Assembly (NCBI RefSeq): GCF_000005505.3
Contig: NC_016131.3
Span: 21,783,501-21,847,500 of the forward strand
Reading direction: 5' to 3'
Origin: Brachypodium distachyon
Taxonomy: Eukaryota; Streptophyta; Magnoliopsida; Poales; Poaceae
DNA: 64,000 nt
Below are positions 33,204 to 45,130 of this stretch, in pieces (within the stretch, counting starts at the first letter, position 1; each line of letters begins with the position of its first letter). A model generated the notes under the pieces. It was not told the origin of the DNA and did no database searches. It saw only the letters and a list, made by a program, of their open reading frames with translations. Both the position numbers and the translations under genes were made by a program.

Positions 33204-33313
33204 CTCTGAAAGATCTGGTCCTGAATATTTCAATCTTTTCTTCCCACCTTCTGAATCATCATATTTCTGACGGGATGAACATCCTCTTTTCGCCAACAAG
33301 GGAACATATACAT
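33204..33313 (-). pseudogene. Orphan exon of an F-box protein gene
   Basis: On the minus strand a 110-bp segment is bordered by TGTGTTGTAG (acceptor) and GAG|GTATGG (donor). It encodes DVYVPLLAKRG... and ends KKRLKYSGPDLSE. The (K/R)YSGPDLPE string is the usual lead-in to the F-box of large grass F-box/LRR families, in which the next residues (DIW-HIHSLMP) begin the SKP1-binding F-box. I could not find that next exon downstream on the minus strand, so the gene seems truncated or lost beyond this point. F-box proteins recruit substrates to SCF ubiquitin ligases. Confidence 0.45.
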
Positions 33314-34095
33314 CTACAACACAGCACTGTTAGAAGCACACATACAAACAGAAGAAAACAAGGTACATAGTGACATTAAAAAGTTGCATTTTGGATCCAC
33401 TATCCAACCTTTACACGCAAACACTAAAACCTTGAAGAACCCAACTTGTTTCAATAAAAGAAAGTGTTTACTTGAGCATAGGTGTTATTTGGCATCATCA
33501 GAGGAAGGCTAGACGAATAGTTGTGTCTGTGGCACGTAGTAGGTTACAAATAAATGAATTAGCTTGCACTGCTTCTTCGATGTTACACATGCTATATTTT
33601 TAAATAGCTCCGCATGTATTGTTATATTGTTTGGGCAGCATGCTTCTCTCTGATGTTGGTAACCCATTCAATTTTGTTTAAGATAAAGGTTAGCACTTCA
33701 ATAGAATACTTTCATGACTCTACTTTCAGTTCCACATCTTCTTATGTTGATTGTACTTGTTGGTTTCATTTAGCGTCATATAATGATCTTACTGGTGTGC
33801 ACTAATTTTATTTTCCGGCAATACTCTTCTGATCTATGCTAGACTCTGCCTCGGGTGCTTCATCTGAAATCCCCTCCGAAATTAATATTTTTCTATGGAA
33901 AAATCAGATCGGGGATGAAACGGAGCTGGGGCGTAGTCCTAGGCATAGTCAAAAGAGAAAAATCAGCAATCTCGCTTTTCTTTTAAATTTTAGCTCGAAT
34001 TTATGTTCGCTGGCAGGGTAAGGTCAATCCATAGGATATGCTCTGGGTCAATCTAAGCGAATCAGTATACTCCCTTGATAAAAGAACAGTTTACC
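33314..34095. other. Non-coding stretch, possibly intron of the F-box gene remnant
   Basis: AT-rich sequence between the F-box-type exon and the open stretch at 34096. No gene or repeat with clear borders. Confidence 0.3.
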
Positions 34096-34284
34096 CTAAG
34101 CAGCACACACAGTAAAAGAGCGAATTTTGTACTGATGCCGCCGGACATGAACAAGTAGAGGCTTGCCATGGGCTTGGATCTGCCGACGCCGCCGATCCTG
34201 CTGAATGGATATGAGCCGCTTCAGCTCCCGCAACCCCATGGCACCACGGGCGGAGGACCCAGTAGGGCAAGGTAGTGCGGCCAC
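34096..34284 (-). other. Unrecognised short open frame, possible first exon
   Basis: A 62-codon minus-strand frame reads MAALPCPTGSSARG, then MGLRELKRLISIQQDRRRRQ, with a strongly basic, non-random composition. It lies about 780 bp upstream of the F-box exon on the same strand and could be its 5' exon, but no donor site joins them in phase with confidence. Confidence 0.25.
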
Positions 34285-35404
34285 CCTACCTTAATTTTTG
34301 CCTCAGTTACGAATTGGGGAAGATTATGAAACGGGGAGCTAAAGGGCGGAATCCGTTCGTGGGGTGATGGGAGGAGAAACGGTCGTAAGCGAGAGGGGAG
34401 AGATCAACCTGCGGTGGAGATAGGGGAGAGGGAGGGAGGGAGGGGTGTATAGCTGGCCAACTGCCGAGGGCGAGGAGTAATAAACGAGCTCGGGTCGGTG
34501 TGTCTGCAGGGAAGGGGCGACCGCCCGCAAATCCTCCGCCACCACACGCTGTCGCCGACTGGTTGCCCCGTCGCCGGATTTGTCGTCCGCGTCTTAGCCG
34601 TCGGTGCTTGCAGCGTCGCCATCCTCCAGGACAGCGGCAACATCTGCGGAGGCTGCTTCAGCCATGAACGTGCCATCCGCGACCTCTTCAGCCGCCACGG
34701 CAGCCCGCGTGTCGACCGTCCTGCCCTGCTAGACAGGAAGCAGGCCGGCATGACGCATGACAAAACATCGGCACAGGGGGAAAAACGGGGTTCAGAACCG
34801 ATTCCAATTACAGAGATTTGGGTTCAGACAGTAGTCCAAGCTCAGATCAGGAGGGGATGACAAGATTCAGGAGTAGTTCAGTTCATATAGCTGAATCATC
34901 AATCATCCCAACACAAATTGCAGCGAAAACGCCAGCCAGCTAGGCTCGACGTGTTTCATCCTCTCCATCTCATCTACACCCTCGAGCGATGCTGCCGGCC
35001 CCGACTTCCATTCGAACTCGAGCACCGCACAGTCGGCCGCCGTTGCTCGCCTCAGCCACCGTCGGCCGTCGGCGCACGCCTCCCCGCGGTCTCTGCCAAA
35101 CTCAACCGTGCTGCGCTGCTTGGTTTCGGAGGCAGGTGAGGTTGTAGATTCTTAGCCTGCTGCTTTGGCTAGCTGAGTAGATTTCGACCTGTTCCGGCGA
35201 TATTCCGGCGGTTTTTTCGCTGATTAAGTTAGCCGGACGATATAACAAAAAGGAACCGTCGGTAGTTGCTTCGGTGTTGACTTGATCTCGACTTGTTTTT
35301 TCAGGCAACGTAAATGTGTGTATCATTAGGATATCTAACTCTAATTCTACTTTGTCGAAAGAAAAACTGAACCGTATCTAAATACTGGCTGTGTTTTTTA
35401 CGTA
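34285..35404. other. GC-rich island
   Basis: 34400-35140 is GC-rich, like a promoter/first-exon region. A plus-strand ATG at 34989 opens a stretch rich in Arg, Pro, Ser and Ala up to a possible donor GGCAG|GTGAGG at about 35133, but nothing downstream confirms it. The rest has no feature. Confidence 0.25.
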
Positions 35405-35517
35405 CTTCCTCCGTCCAATATTAAGTTACGAAATATTACATTTATCTAAATACTTTTTGTGTATAGATATATTCATATTTTGACAAATTTGAATCACTTA
35501 ATATAAGATGGAGAGAG
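35405..35517 (-). mobile_element. Stowaway-type MITE, same family as 29326-29452
   Basis: Between TA at 35403-35404 and TA at 35518-35519. It starts CTTCCTCCGTCCAATATTAAG and ends CTTAATATAAGATGGAGAGAG. Read on the minus strand it matches the MITE at 29326 along its length (GATTCAAATTTGTCAAAATATGAA). Confidence 0.75.
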
Positions 35518-35954
35518 TATTTTGACTCATCTGAAGGCTATGAATTGGTTCTGTTTTCGTTGTATTTTGTTTCGTCTGAAGTTTATGAACTGACTTGTCT
35601 GAACAAACGAAAACGGTCCATGCACTGAACTGAAGCCGGCTGCGTTTTTTATTTTTATTTCACCGATATTTTAGTTTCCAATAGACTGAGTTAAGTTGTA
35701 AAATTTTGATTTTTATTACAGTTTCACGTATTGATACTTCAGTTAGAAACCTTTCTTACAAAATCGCTTGTGCCAAACACCAAAATTTGTGACGGGGGAA
35801 GGGAATTGTATAAAAACAAGTGTTTTTGATGATAAGGGTGTTTTTGACCAAAACACTACACACGCAAAAAAAAAATAGTGACAAAAAGGCTTGAGGGATA
35901 TTTTTTAACGTGACTCAGAGCCCCCACGTTCGCCTAAGCCTGCGTAGCGGTAGT
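35518..35954. other. Non-coding stretch between MITE and LINE 1
   Basis: AT-rich DNA with no gene. It ends at the oligo(A) side of LINE 1; no target duplication was identified. Confidence 0.3.
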
Positions 35955-38021
35955 GTTTTTGTTTTTTGGAAATAAATTTCATTAATCAACCGAGTTTATA
36001 CAATCAGCGTCCACAGCAGCCATGATCTCATCCGGACCATGTCTAACCCAGCTACCAGTAAGCTTATTAACTCTAGCAATGTTTGCTAGAACATGGCTTA
36101 CACAATTTTGATGCCTACTAACTTTCCGAATAGTAACCGGGTGCTCGTCAAGCAATCTTCGGATCTCCCTCACAGGCAGGGCATAGGGAGATATGTCCAG
36201 CGCCTTGGCGTTCACTAGCGAAAGACCCTCAGCGCAGTCAGATTCAAGGATGATGAGTTTGTCAGTCCAACCAATGGAAGCCCGAAGCCCTTCCTCGCAC
36301 GCCGCGAGTTCAGCTTCAAGGGCATCATTGCACTGAGGTAGGTTGCAGCAAGCAGAGATCATAAGGTTGCCCCTATGGTCACGGAGCACCAAACCCACTC
36401 CAGCCGAACCATCATTGGAAGAGAAGGATCCATCAACGTTCAACTTCACCGAGTCAGCATTTGGCGGCTTCCATCTATCGTCGGCACCGCCTGCACTATT
36501 CGTCCTTCTGTACCGGCTTCTCAATCTGGCTGAGTAAGCAACGACTTGCTTCCCCTTGAAGAAATCTGCTTCTGAGTGTTGCTTGATAGCCAGGAGAGAG
36601 TCCAAATAACTGCAGAGAAAGCGTTTGGAAGCTTCCACCGGCGCCGGGGTCTTGTCATGCGTGATATCGTTGTGGACGTGCCAAATACGCCAAAGCAGCA
36701 TGAGCAACATTGCAGCCTTAATGTTATCCAAATTCGACAAAACTTGGAGGAACCACTCCGCTCCAGTATTCTGGATTTGACTGTCATCAGGGATGTCCCA
36801 ACAAGATCTCATGGCATGCCACAACGCACGAGCATTGGGGCACCTCACCAAAGCATGGAAGGAATCCTCATCCTCAACCCCGCATAGAGGACAAGTGCGG
36901 ATCTTCTTCATCTTTCGCTTGCAAAAGTTCACCTGTGTCGGTAAGGCGTCTCTTGCAAGTTTCCAAGCGAAGATGTTTACCTTCCTCGGCACAAACTCAT
37001 TCCAGACCACTTTCCATTTAGTGCTGCTCCCATCTGGCCGGCTGCTAGTAGCTCCAAGGTTCTGCCCTTCCGGAGCCAGCACACAACCGAGATGATAAGC
37101 GGAGCGTACGGAGAAAAGTCCTCTTTTATCCGGGTGCCACGCCAGGAGGTCTTCTTCATTCCTAGGAGACGACCTGATCCTGATGATGTACTCAATATCC
37201 ACCGGGAGAAAATAGTTTGCCAACAGATCCATATTCCAACTACCGTCCTGGGTTAAAAGTTCAGACACCCATTTCAGTCGGCAGCTTCTCCTTGGTGTTA
37301 TTGGTCTTCTGCTAAAATCTCTTGGAATCCAGGGGTCCCTCCAAATACGCACACTTTCCCCATTTCCCACTCGCCAGATGATTCCTTTCTTAACCAGTTC
37401 AAGGCCAAATTCAATAGCCTGCCATGACGAGGAGGTATTCCCCGTGAAAACAGTGTCAACTAGAGATCCATTAGGGTAGTATTTCGCTTTCAGAACCCTC
37501 GCACAGAGGGACGTGGGCTTATCAATAAGACGCCATGCTTGACGGGCCAACAGGGCTTGGTTGAATGTTTCCATATCCCGGAAGCCCATGCCACCCATAT
37601 TTTTTGGCCAGAGCATGACGTCCCAAGCCACCCAGTGGGTTTTCCTCTTGCCATTTTCAGCCCCCCACCAAAAATCTCTAATAATTTTGGTCAGGTCCTC
37701 GCAAAGACCTGCCGGCAGCTAGAAAACGCCCATCACATACGTGGGTATGGTTGTGCAACCGCTTTGATCATTATCTCCTTCCCGCCCTGCGACAGTCTAT
37801 TTTCACCCCACTGCATAACCCTCTTGCTCAGCTTCTCCTGCAAGCTTTGAAATTTTCCTTTATTCATTCTTCCCTCTGGAGTCGGCAACCCCAAATACTT
37901 CGCCTCAAATCCATCGAGATCCAAATACTTCCCAAACAGCAAGGAGCACTTAGATAAGTTAGTAAGCTGCCCTGTACCGCAAGCATATCTATTAAGCACT
38001 TGATGTACTGTCCTTGCCTAT
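35955..38021 (-). mobile_element. LINE 1, 3' half: RT end, zf-RVT and RNase H
   Basis: The minus strand continues the RT interrupted by gypsy element 2. GTGQLTNLSKCSLLFG and KYLGLPTPEGRM follow the RT palm. Then an uninterrupted 549-codon frame (35982-37631) holds MAWDVMLWPKNMGGMGFRDM, the zinc-binding region (W-x-FVPRKVNIFAWKLARDALP, CPLCGVEDEDSFHALVRC) and a C-terminal RNase H domain (LNVDGSFSSNDGSAGVG, LEAELAACEEGLRA, ILESDC). The C-terminal RNase H marks it as a plant LINE of the RNase H-bearing clade. A short 3' UTR ends in an oligo(A)-rich tail near 35955. Apart from a break near 37700, this part is well preserved. Confidence 0.85.
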
Positions 38022-39040
38022 TGTCGCACCCGGGGTGCCACCGCTGCGCGACGCATGGGTCCCGTCCCTGAGTTCCCGGGAAGGGTCCATCCCGGGCAGC
38101 GTCTACGAGCAGCCCAGCAAGCAACCAGCCCGGAAGGGCTAGCGGGGCTCAGGGAATATTCCCGTCTGGGCACCTCCCGGGAAGCCGCTTCCCGGTTCTC
38201 GGGTGCGTTGGGCCCGGGGGCTTCCCGGGGAGCGACTTGCCGGGATGGGGGGTTCCCGGGCGCATGCCCCCGCACCAAGGGTGGGACCCAGTGAGCAAAT
38301 AAACAGAGCCATGCGGGCGCGTGGCGGGCGTGGGGTGCGTGGCCCCCACCGAGGCAAGAAGTAAGGCGTACGGCTCATTAAATGAGCCAACAGGAGGGGC
38401 GTTACCCGTCCAAGTCAAGTGAATAGTGGCTGTCCAATCCTACTCTAGGGTTTTAGACCCCTAGCAGCGGAGGTGGCATCCATGCGCGCCACCAGGTCAC
38501 CGAGGGAGAGCTGTATGTCTCTCCGCTCGACATTTGTAGCCCATGCACCGTGGCACCTGTGGCACCCCCTTGAGTATAAAAGGAGGACCCCCGCAAGCGG
38601 TAAAAGGGTTCAAGTTCGGCTCGGTTCGGTTCGGCTGGGTCCTGATTCCAGTTACGGTTAGAGGTTCGGAAGGTTTCAGGCTCCAGGCCTTCAAGGGTTG
38701 GTTTAGGGTAGCAAGTAGCGTTCACAAGGAAAGAGAGAGAGAGAGCCCCGGGACCTTCCCCAGGCAAGGTGTAGGCAAGGTGTAAACACTTGACCCATAA
38801 TCAATACTAGCTCAGACAAGCAGGATGTAGGGTTTTACACCTCCGGGTGGCCCGAACCTGGGTAAAAACGTGTGTGCATGTGTTCTTTGATTAGCGCGCA
38901 CCTCTAGTACATCATTTCGCCGGCCCTGCAGGACCCATCGGCCGTGCCGGCGATCGCCGGGGCGAGCCCCGACGCCCCTACCGAACCTAAAAGGGGGCCG
39001 TGACCGCACGCCCCCGGTGTCGGAGCACCGTGCGATGACA
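38022..39040 (+). repeat. 5' LTR of gypsy element 2
   Basis: Starts TGTCGCACCCGGGGTGCC (9 bp AGTGGCACC lost relative to the 3' LTR) and ends GTGCGATGACA. It differs from the 3' LTR at many scattered positions, mostly C/T and G/A, so insertion is not recent. TATAAAA lies at 38575-38581. Confidence 0.9.
38575..38581 (+). promoter_or_regulatory. TATA box of the 5' LTR, element 2
   Basis: TATAAAA in CTTGAGTATAAAAGGAGGACC, repeated in the 3' LTR at 52001-52007 and at the matching place in element 1. It is the expected promoter of the genomic transcript. Confidence 0.7.
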
Positions 39041-39064
39041 TCGGGCGCGCCAGGTAGGGGGCGC
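39041..39064 (+). other. Primer-binding region of element 2
   Basis: TCGGGCGCGCCAGGTAGGGG directly after the LTR. It is palindromic at GGCGCGCC and shares CGCCAGGTAGGGGG with element 1. The tRNA primer is not assigned. Confidence 0.5.
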
Positions 39065-39138
39065 GGGAGAAGAGCTCGCCGGAAGCAGCGTTTGCATCGA
39101 CGTCGGCTTCATCCTCTTCGCTGACGAGACCCGCCGCC

Positions 39139-41844
39139 ATGCCCCCCAAGTGGGCTGGTGATCCCCGGATAGACTCGCGTGAAGCCCCAGCGGCACACAT
39201 GCGGTCACACGACGTGCGACCCAAGTCGTGGGCTCAGGAGAACCCCGAGCCCTCGAGAGTGTAGCAACCACAGCTGCCTCCCCCGCCTCCTCGGCCCTCT
39301 GCCGACAATCGGCCGAGGGGACCGGCTGCCCCCAGTGCCGGGGCCAGTCGCGCGAGCGGGCATGGTGCCACCCGTACCGGCCAGCAAGTTGAGTCGCGGG
39401 TCGAGGATGCTCAGCGAGAGTGGCACCAGGAACATACCGCGTCGCGGGCGACCCCCGGGGGCTCGCACCCTGCGCACCCGGAGGCATCCGGGGCCAGAGC
39501 GGGAAGCGGCCGCTCGGGAAACCGGCTGCCCCCCGCATGAACCCCGGCGGAAGCCATCATCGCCGCGCGCGTCATGGTGCGGTACGAACCGCAGCAAGGC
39601 ACGCCAGCGCACGAGACGTGGGGCGAGGAGTTAGACGCGCTCCTCACTCTGGCCGCCCAGCAGCCGCAAGACGAGGGCGCCCCGGTAGGCTCCGGCCACG
39701 GGCAGAATCCGGAGCGCGGGGACGCACCACCCGCCTCGCGACAGGGGGAGAATCCTCCCCCTCCGCCGGGAGGCCAAGGAGACGGGGGCCCGGAGGGGTC
39801 CTCGAACTCGTTGCCCACCGTTCCAGGGGGCGACGCGCGCGGCATCTTGAATGCCCGCCAGCAAGAGGATCTGCGCCAGCGCTTGGAGCGCCGACGCAGG
39901 CGCGAAGTAGAGCGCCAACGCCAACAGGAGCAGGAAGATGCTCCCATGGGCCCCGAGGACGGTTGCACCGCGTTCACACGCGAGTTGCGGCGGGTGACGT
40001 GGCCCCGTAAGTTCCGAGCGCCCGCGCTCGGTACGTACGACGGGACCGCCAACCCCAAGGATTTCCTCCTGACCTACACGTTGGGTATGCATGCCATCGG
40101 CGCCGACGACAAGGTCAGAGCCAACTGGTTCCCGATGGTCTTGAAAGGATCAGCGCGAACCTGGCTGCTCAACCTGCCCACCGGGTCCATAGCCACTTGG
40201 GCGGACCCGCGCGAGCAGTTCGTGAGCGTGTTCCAGGGTGGCTATAAGCGCCCGGGAACCATGGCGGAGCTGCACACTATCGTGCAGAAGCCGGGAGAGG
40301 CGTTGCGGGCCTTCGTCAACCGCTTCTCCAACCTCTCCTATTCCATCCCGGAGGCGGAGGCGGCCACCATCATCAACACCTTCGCCATCAACGTCCGCAA
40401 TCCCAAGATGCGCGAGAAGCTGAGCACGCACCGGATCCAGATGACGCAGGACCGGTACGCCCTGGCGCACAAATGCGCCATGGCTGAGGAAGGGCGCCTA
40501 GCGCCCGAGCTAGCAGCTAAGGCTGCCGCGAGCCCCGGCGAGGGTTCGCAGAAGAAGGGTTCCCGCAAGCGCAGCGGGAAGCAAGTTCTCGCTGCGGACT
40601 CGGGGGCCCTGCCGCGAGGCCTGCGAAGAAGGCCTCGCCGGGTGGCGGGTCTGGTGGCAGGCGACGTGCCCCGCTGTCCCATCCACAGCAACTCCACCCA
40701 TGACACGCAGAACTGCCACGTTCTACAGGGGATCAAGCAGCGGCGGGAGCAGCGCCATGAAGAGCGCCGCGCTGCTGGCGCCTGCTTCAACTGCGGTGAC
40801 ATCGGGCATCTCTCCCAAGATTGCCCGAACAACCCCAGAGCAGGGCCGAGGCCTGCCGGCGGCGGTGCCGGCAGGGACGAACCCCAAGGGGGGAGCGGTC
40901 AGCCCCGCGCGGGGCGGGAACGCCCACCCCGGGGACGCGACAGGGCACGCGCTGAGGAGCAACGCGAGTCCGACTGCACTAGCGGCGACGAGCCGGGCTT
41001 CCAGGAGCCTCGCGGGGTCGCCAGCATCCATGGGGGAGCTTACGCCCTCCCATCACACTCCGCAGTGAAGTGCCTCACCCGCGACGTATGCGCATTGTTG
41101 CCGAACGCGGAGCCGCAACAACCACTGAGGTGGTCGCATGTGCCGATCACCTTCAGCGCCGACGATCACCCAATGCGGCAGCTGGGTTCAGGGGTAATAC
41201 CCTTCATCGTCTCGCCGATCATTAGTAATATGACGGTGACTAAGGTGCCGGTGGACAACGGAGCGGGGCTTAACCTCCTGTCCGCCAGGCTGGTGGAGAA
41301 ACTACAGTTGCCGGTAGAGCAGCTGAAGCCCACCTGGATCGTGCGCCCGCTGGGGCGCATCACGCTGCCGGTCACCTTCGGGTCCCGGGAAGCGCTCAGG
41401 ACCGAACACATAGTGTTCGACGTGGCACACACCCAGTTGCCTTACAACGGGATCCTTGGTCGGCTAGCGCTGATCAAGTTCATGGCGGCTACACATTGCG
41501 CTTATGGCGTGATGAAGATGCCGACCGTGTATGGAGTCCTCTCCATCACGTGCGACCTCAAGGACGCGGCTTGGTGCGTTGGCGAGGTCATCAGGGCTGC
41601 TGCCGCAGCGGACGCCGGCAACGTAGACGCTGCCGGAGGCGACAACTTGTCAGGCGATGCCCCGGCAACGAAGAAGGCCCGCGCTACCCCGCAAGAGCTT
41701 GCCGGGGAAGGCGTAGGCTCGAGCTCGCGCCCCAGCAAGGGGCAGAAGCTCCGGGAGGAGGCCGCCAAGGTGAAGAAGCTGCCCCTCAAGGCCGGCGACA
41801 AGGAACGCACCGTCACCGTCGGTGCGAACCTTACCGCCGAATAG
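39139..41844 (+). pseudogene. gag: gag-protease of gypsy element 2
   Basis: One frame from ATG 39139 (MPPKWAGD), but with TAG at 39262-39264 and TGA at 39538-39540; the clean part starts at 39574 and runs 756 codons. It has the retrotransposon gag domain (RKFRAPALGTYDGT...LNLPTGSIATWADPREQF), then a CCHC zinc knuckle (CFNCGDIGHLSQDC; C404, C407, H412, C417 of the 39574 frame), a Gly/Arg-rich linker, and a retropepsin domain (VDNGAGLNLLSARL, catalytic D561; later PYNGILGRLAL). About eight residues present in element 1 after QLKPT are missing. A TAG at 41842-41844 replaces a Gln codon and separates it from RT, which follows in the same frame. Confidence 0.85.
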
Positions 41845-43860
41845 GAAAGCACCCTCGTCACCTTCCTCCAGGATAATGCCGACGTGTTCGCTTGGGAACT
41901 GTCAGATCTTCCCGGAGTCCCCAGGGAGGTGATTGAGCATCGGCTCGCGGTGCGCCTGGACGCGCGCCCCGTCAAGCAGAAGATTCGGCGGCAAGCACAA
42001 GAGCGTAAGGATTTCATCAAGCAAGAGGTGGACAAGCTCAAGGCTGCCGGGGCGATCAGGGAAGTTCTGTACCCTACTTGGTTGGCTAACCCTGTAGTAG
42101 TGCCTAAAGCAGGGAATAAGCTTCGCATGTGTGTAGATTTTACGAATCTTAATCGCGCATGCCCCAAGGATCCCTTCCCTGTACCCCGTATCGATCAAAT
42201 AGTTGATTCTACCGTTGGGTGTGATTTGCTGAGTTTTCTGGATGCTTTCTCCGGCTACCATCAAATTAAGATGGCGGTCGAGGATGAGGAAAAGACAGCG
42301 TTCATCACCCCGGTTGGCTGTTATTGTTATACATGCATGCCTTTCGGATTGAAGAACGCGGGCTTCACAGTCCAGCACGCCCTGCGCGAATGTTTGGGGC
42401 CCCAGCTAGGCCGCAACGCGGAGGCCTACATGGACGACATCGTCATCAAATCGAAGCATGGGGACTCGCTGATTGCTGACCTACGGGAGACGTTTGACAA
42501 CCTCCGCAGGATCAAGCTCAAGCTAGACCTCGAGAAGTGCACCTTCGGTGTCGACTCCGGGCAGCTTCTGGGTTTCTTGGTTTCACACAGGGGGATACAG
42601 GCCAACCCGAGCAAGATAGAAGCCATTGAGAAGATGGAGGCCCCCCGCATGGTGAAGGATGTCCAGCGCCTCAACGGCTGTGTTGCCGCGCTGGGACATT
42701 TCATCTCCAGGCTGGGCGATCGTGCCCAGCCTTTCTTCAAGGTGATGAAGAAGAAGGGTCCAGTCGACTGGACTCCCGAGGCCGAGGCGGCGTTCCGAGA
42801 ACTCAAACAGTACCTGAGATCGCCGCCCGTCCTCGTCGCCCCCAAGCCGGGTGAGCCGCTGCTACTCTACCTAGCGGCGACTGACCAGGTGGTCAGCTCG
42901 GTGCTGGTGGCCGAGAGGGAGGATGATGTCCCGGGGACTGAGGCGGCGGGGCAGGGGGCTAAGCGGCCCCCGGCAACCGCCTCGAACCCGGGGACCACCC
43001 CCGAGTCAGCAACCTCGGCACCGCGGAAGCGGTTGGTGCAGCACCCGGTGTACTTCGTTAGTACGGTGCTGCGCGACGCGCGGACGAGGTACCCGCAAGT
43101 CCAGAAGCTCCTCCTGGGGATTCTCCTTGCGTCACGCAAGCTGCGCCACTACTTCCAGACGCACCGCGTCACGGTGGTGTCAGGGTTCTGCCTCGAGCGG
43201 GCCCTCACCAACGGTGATGCCACCGGGAGGGTGGCCGAATGGAGGATAGAGTTGTCGGAGTTCAACCTCCACTTTGCCAACTCCAAAAGCATCAAGAGCA
43301 CGGCCTTGGCGGACTTCATCGCGGAATGGACTTCGACGAGCGTGGAAGAGAATGAACCAGAGACCAGCCTGCCCGGCAAGCTGGACGAGGACCACTGGGT
43401 CCTCTACTTCGACGGTGCATTCAGTCTCCAGGGAGCAGGAGCCGAGGTCGTCGTCGAGTCATCGACAGGGGACCAGTTGAGGTTCGCTGTCCAACTCGAC
43501 TTTGCGAACTCCACCAACAACACGGCGGAGTACGAGGGCTTGCTCGCCGGGTTGCGGGCGGCGGTCGCCCTTGACATCAACCAAGTGAACAAGGACTACA
43601 ACTGCCCGCAGATGGCACCGTACGTGGAGGAGGTCCGCAAGCTAGAACGAAAGTTCAAGGGTTTGCGTTTCGAGCACGTCAAGCGGAAGGATAACTTCGC
43701 TGTTGACGAGCTGGCCAAGATAGCAGCAGAGCGCCAGAGACCTCGGCGGGGGTGTTCTGTCAGAAGCAAGCAGCTCCTTCAGTCGCCCCTCAGCCGGCTG
43801 CCGGGGACGCCCCTCCGGCAACCGAAGGAAACCCTGCAGCAGCAGGGGTCCAGCCGCTGA
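41845..43860 (+). pseudogene. Reverse transcriptase, RNase H and second RNase H of gypsy element 2
   Basis: Same frame as gag-protease. RT motifs: [41 protein letters not shown] and YMDD at 42427-42438. The first RNase H-like domain includes [16 protein letters not shown]. The second RNase H has [17 protein letters not shown] and [16 protein letters not shown], then jumps from ALDI to NQVNKDYN: 39 bp are deleted in frame relative to element 1, removing the HGDS segment with its catalytic Asp. After AERQR the frame shifts and ends at 43860, so integrase is separate. Confidence 0.85.
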
Positions 43861-43906
43861 CATAGCGGCATGCGATGGCAGGGAGATCCCTCCCTGGGCG
43901 GAAGAG

Positions 43907-45130
43907 ATGACGCGCTACTTGAAAGGGGAGGCTCTCCCGGAAGATGACGTCGCCGCGGAACGAGTAGCGCGGCAAGCGAAGATGTACACTATGGTGGATG
44001 GGAACCTCTACCGCAGGCGTGCGAACGGTGTCAAGCTCATCTGCGTGCCGCAGGATGAAGGGCGCGCACTGTTGGAGGAGATACACCGAGGCACATGTTC
44101 ACACCATGTGGCCTCCCGGGCTTTGGCCGGCAGGGCGTTTCGGCACGGCTTCTACTGGCCCACGGCCCTGGCCGATGGAGAGCGGCTGGTGAGGACGTGC
44201 GAAACATGCCAGTTCCATTCGAAGAAGAGCAACCAGCCGGCGCAGGCCCTACATGTCATCCCTTCGTCGTGGCCGTTCGCGGTCTGGGGGCTCGACATCG
44301 TCGGCAAGCTACCAAGGGCGGTGGGCGGTTACGAATATTTGTTCGTGGCCATCGACAAGTTCTCCAAGTGGGTGGAGGTGATACCAGTGCGGAAGGTGAC
44401 CGCCCAGGCGGCCATCAAGTTCTTCAAAGGCATTGTGTGCCGGTTTGGCGTGCCTAACAGCATCATCACCGACAACGGCACACAGTTCACAAGCGCAGTG
44501 TTCCAGGCCTATTGCGAAGAGATGGGCACTGAGCTACGCTTCGCGTCCGTCGCTCATCCAAGGAGTAACGGGCAGGCGAAGCGAGCCAACGCAGAAGTGC
44601 TGCGGGGGCTCAGGACGAGAACCTTTGACAAGCTCAAAGGCAACGGGAAACACTGGGTCGAAGAACTCCAGCCCGTGCTGTGGTCAATCAGGACCACACC
44701 TAGTCGGGCAACAGGCGAAACTCCTTTCGCCCTTGTCTACGGGGCAGAAGCGGTGCTGCCCCTCGAGCTCAAGCATGGATCTCTCCGGGTACGCGCGTAC
44801 GGCAACACCAGCCAACACGAGCAAAGGGTCGACGATCTAAACTTCATCGAAGAGCTTCAATGCCGGGCTGATGTGCGAGCCACGCGCTACTAGGAGGGAC
44901 TCTGTCGTTATCACGACAGGCGAGTCCGTCCCCAGGGGCTCGAGAACGGAGACCTTTTCCTGCGCCGGATACAAGGAATGAAGGCCGGGAACAAGTTGAC
45001 TCCGAAATGGGAGGGCCCCTTCCGAGTAGTGCAGGTGACCAGGCCGGGGGCTGTCCGGCTGGAAACCGAAGACGGCTTGCCGGTGCCCAATAGTTGGAAT
45101 ATTGAGCACTTGCGCAAGTTCTACCCGTGA
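43907..45130 (+). pseudogene. Integrase of gypsy element 2
   Basis: Open frame 43907-44893 (328 codons). It has the N-terminal HHCC zinc-binding region (HRGTCSHHV...CETCQFH) and the core domain with D130 (WGLDIVG) and D189 (ITDNGTQF). At the DD35E glutamate position there is K225 (NGQAKRAN), where element 1 and the family have E. A TAG at 44891-44893 replaces a Gln codon. The C-terminal part (KLTPKWEGPFRVVQVTRPGA, then EDGLPVPNSWNIEHLRKFYP) is readable to about 45130. The enzyme would be both truncated and catalytically inactive. Confidence 0.85.

Noticed and set aside
36343..37095. Plus-strand frames opposite the LINE 1 RNase H region
   Set aside because: Shadows of the intact minus-strand LINE frame.
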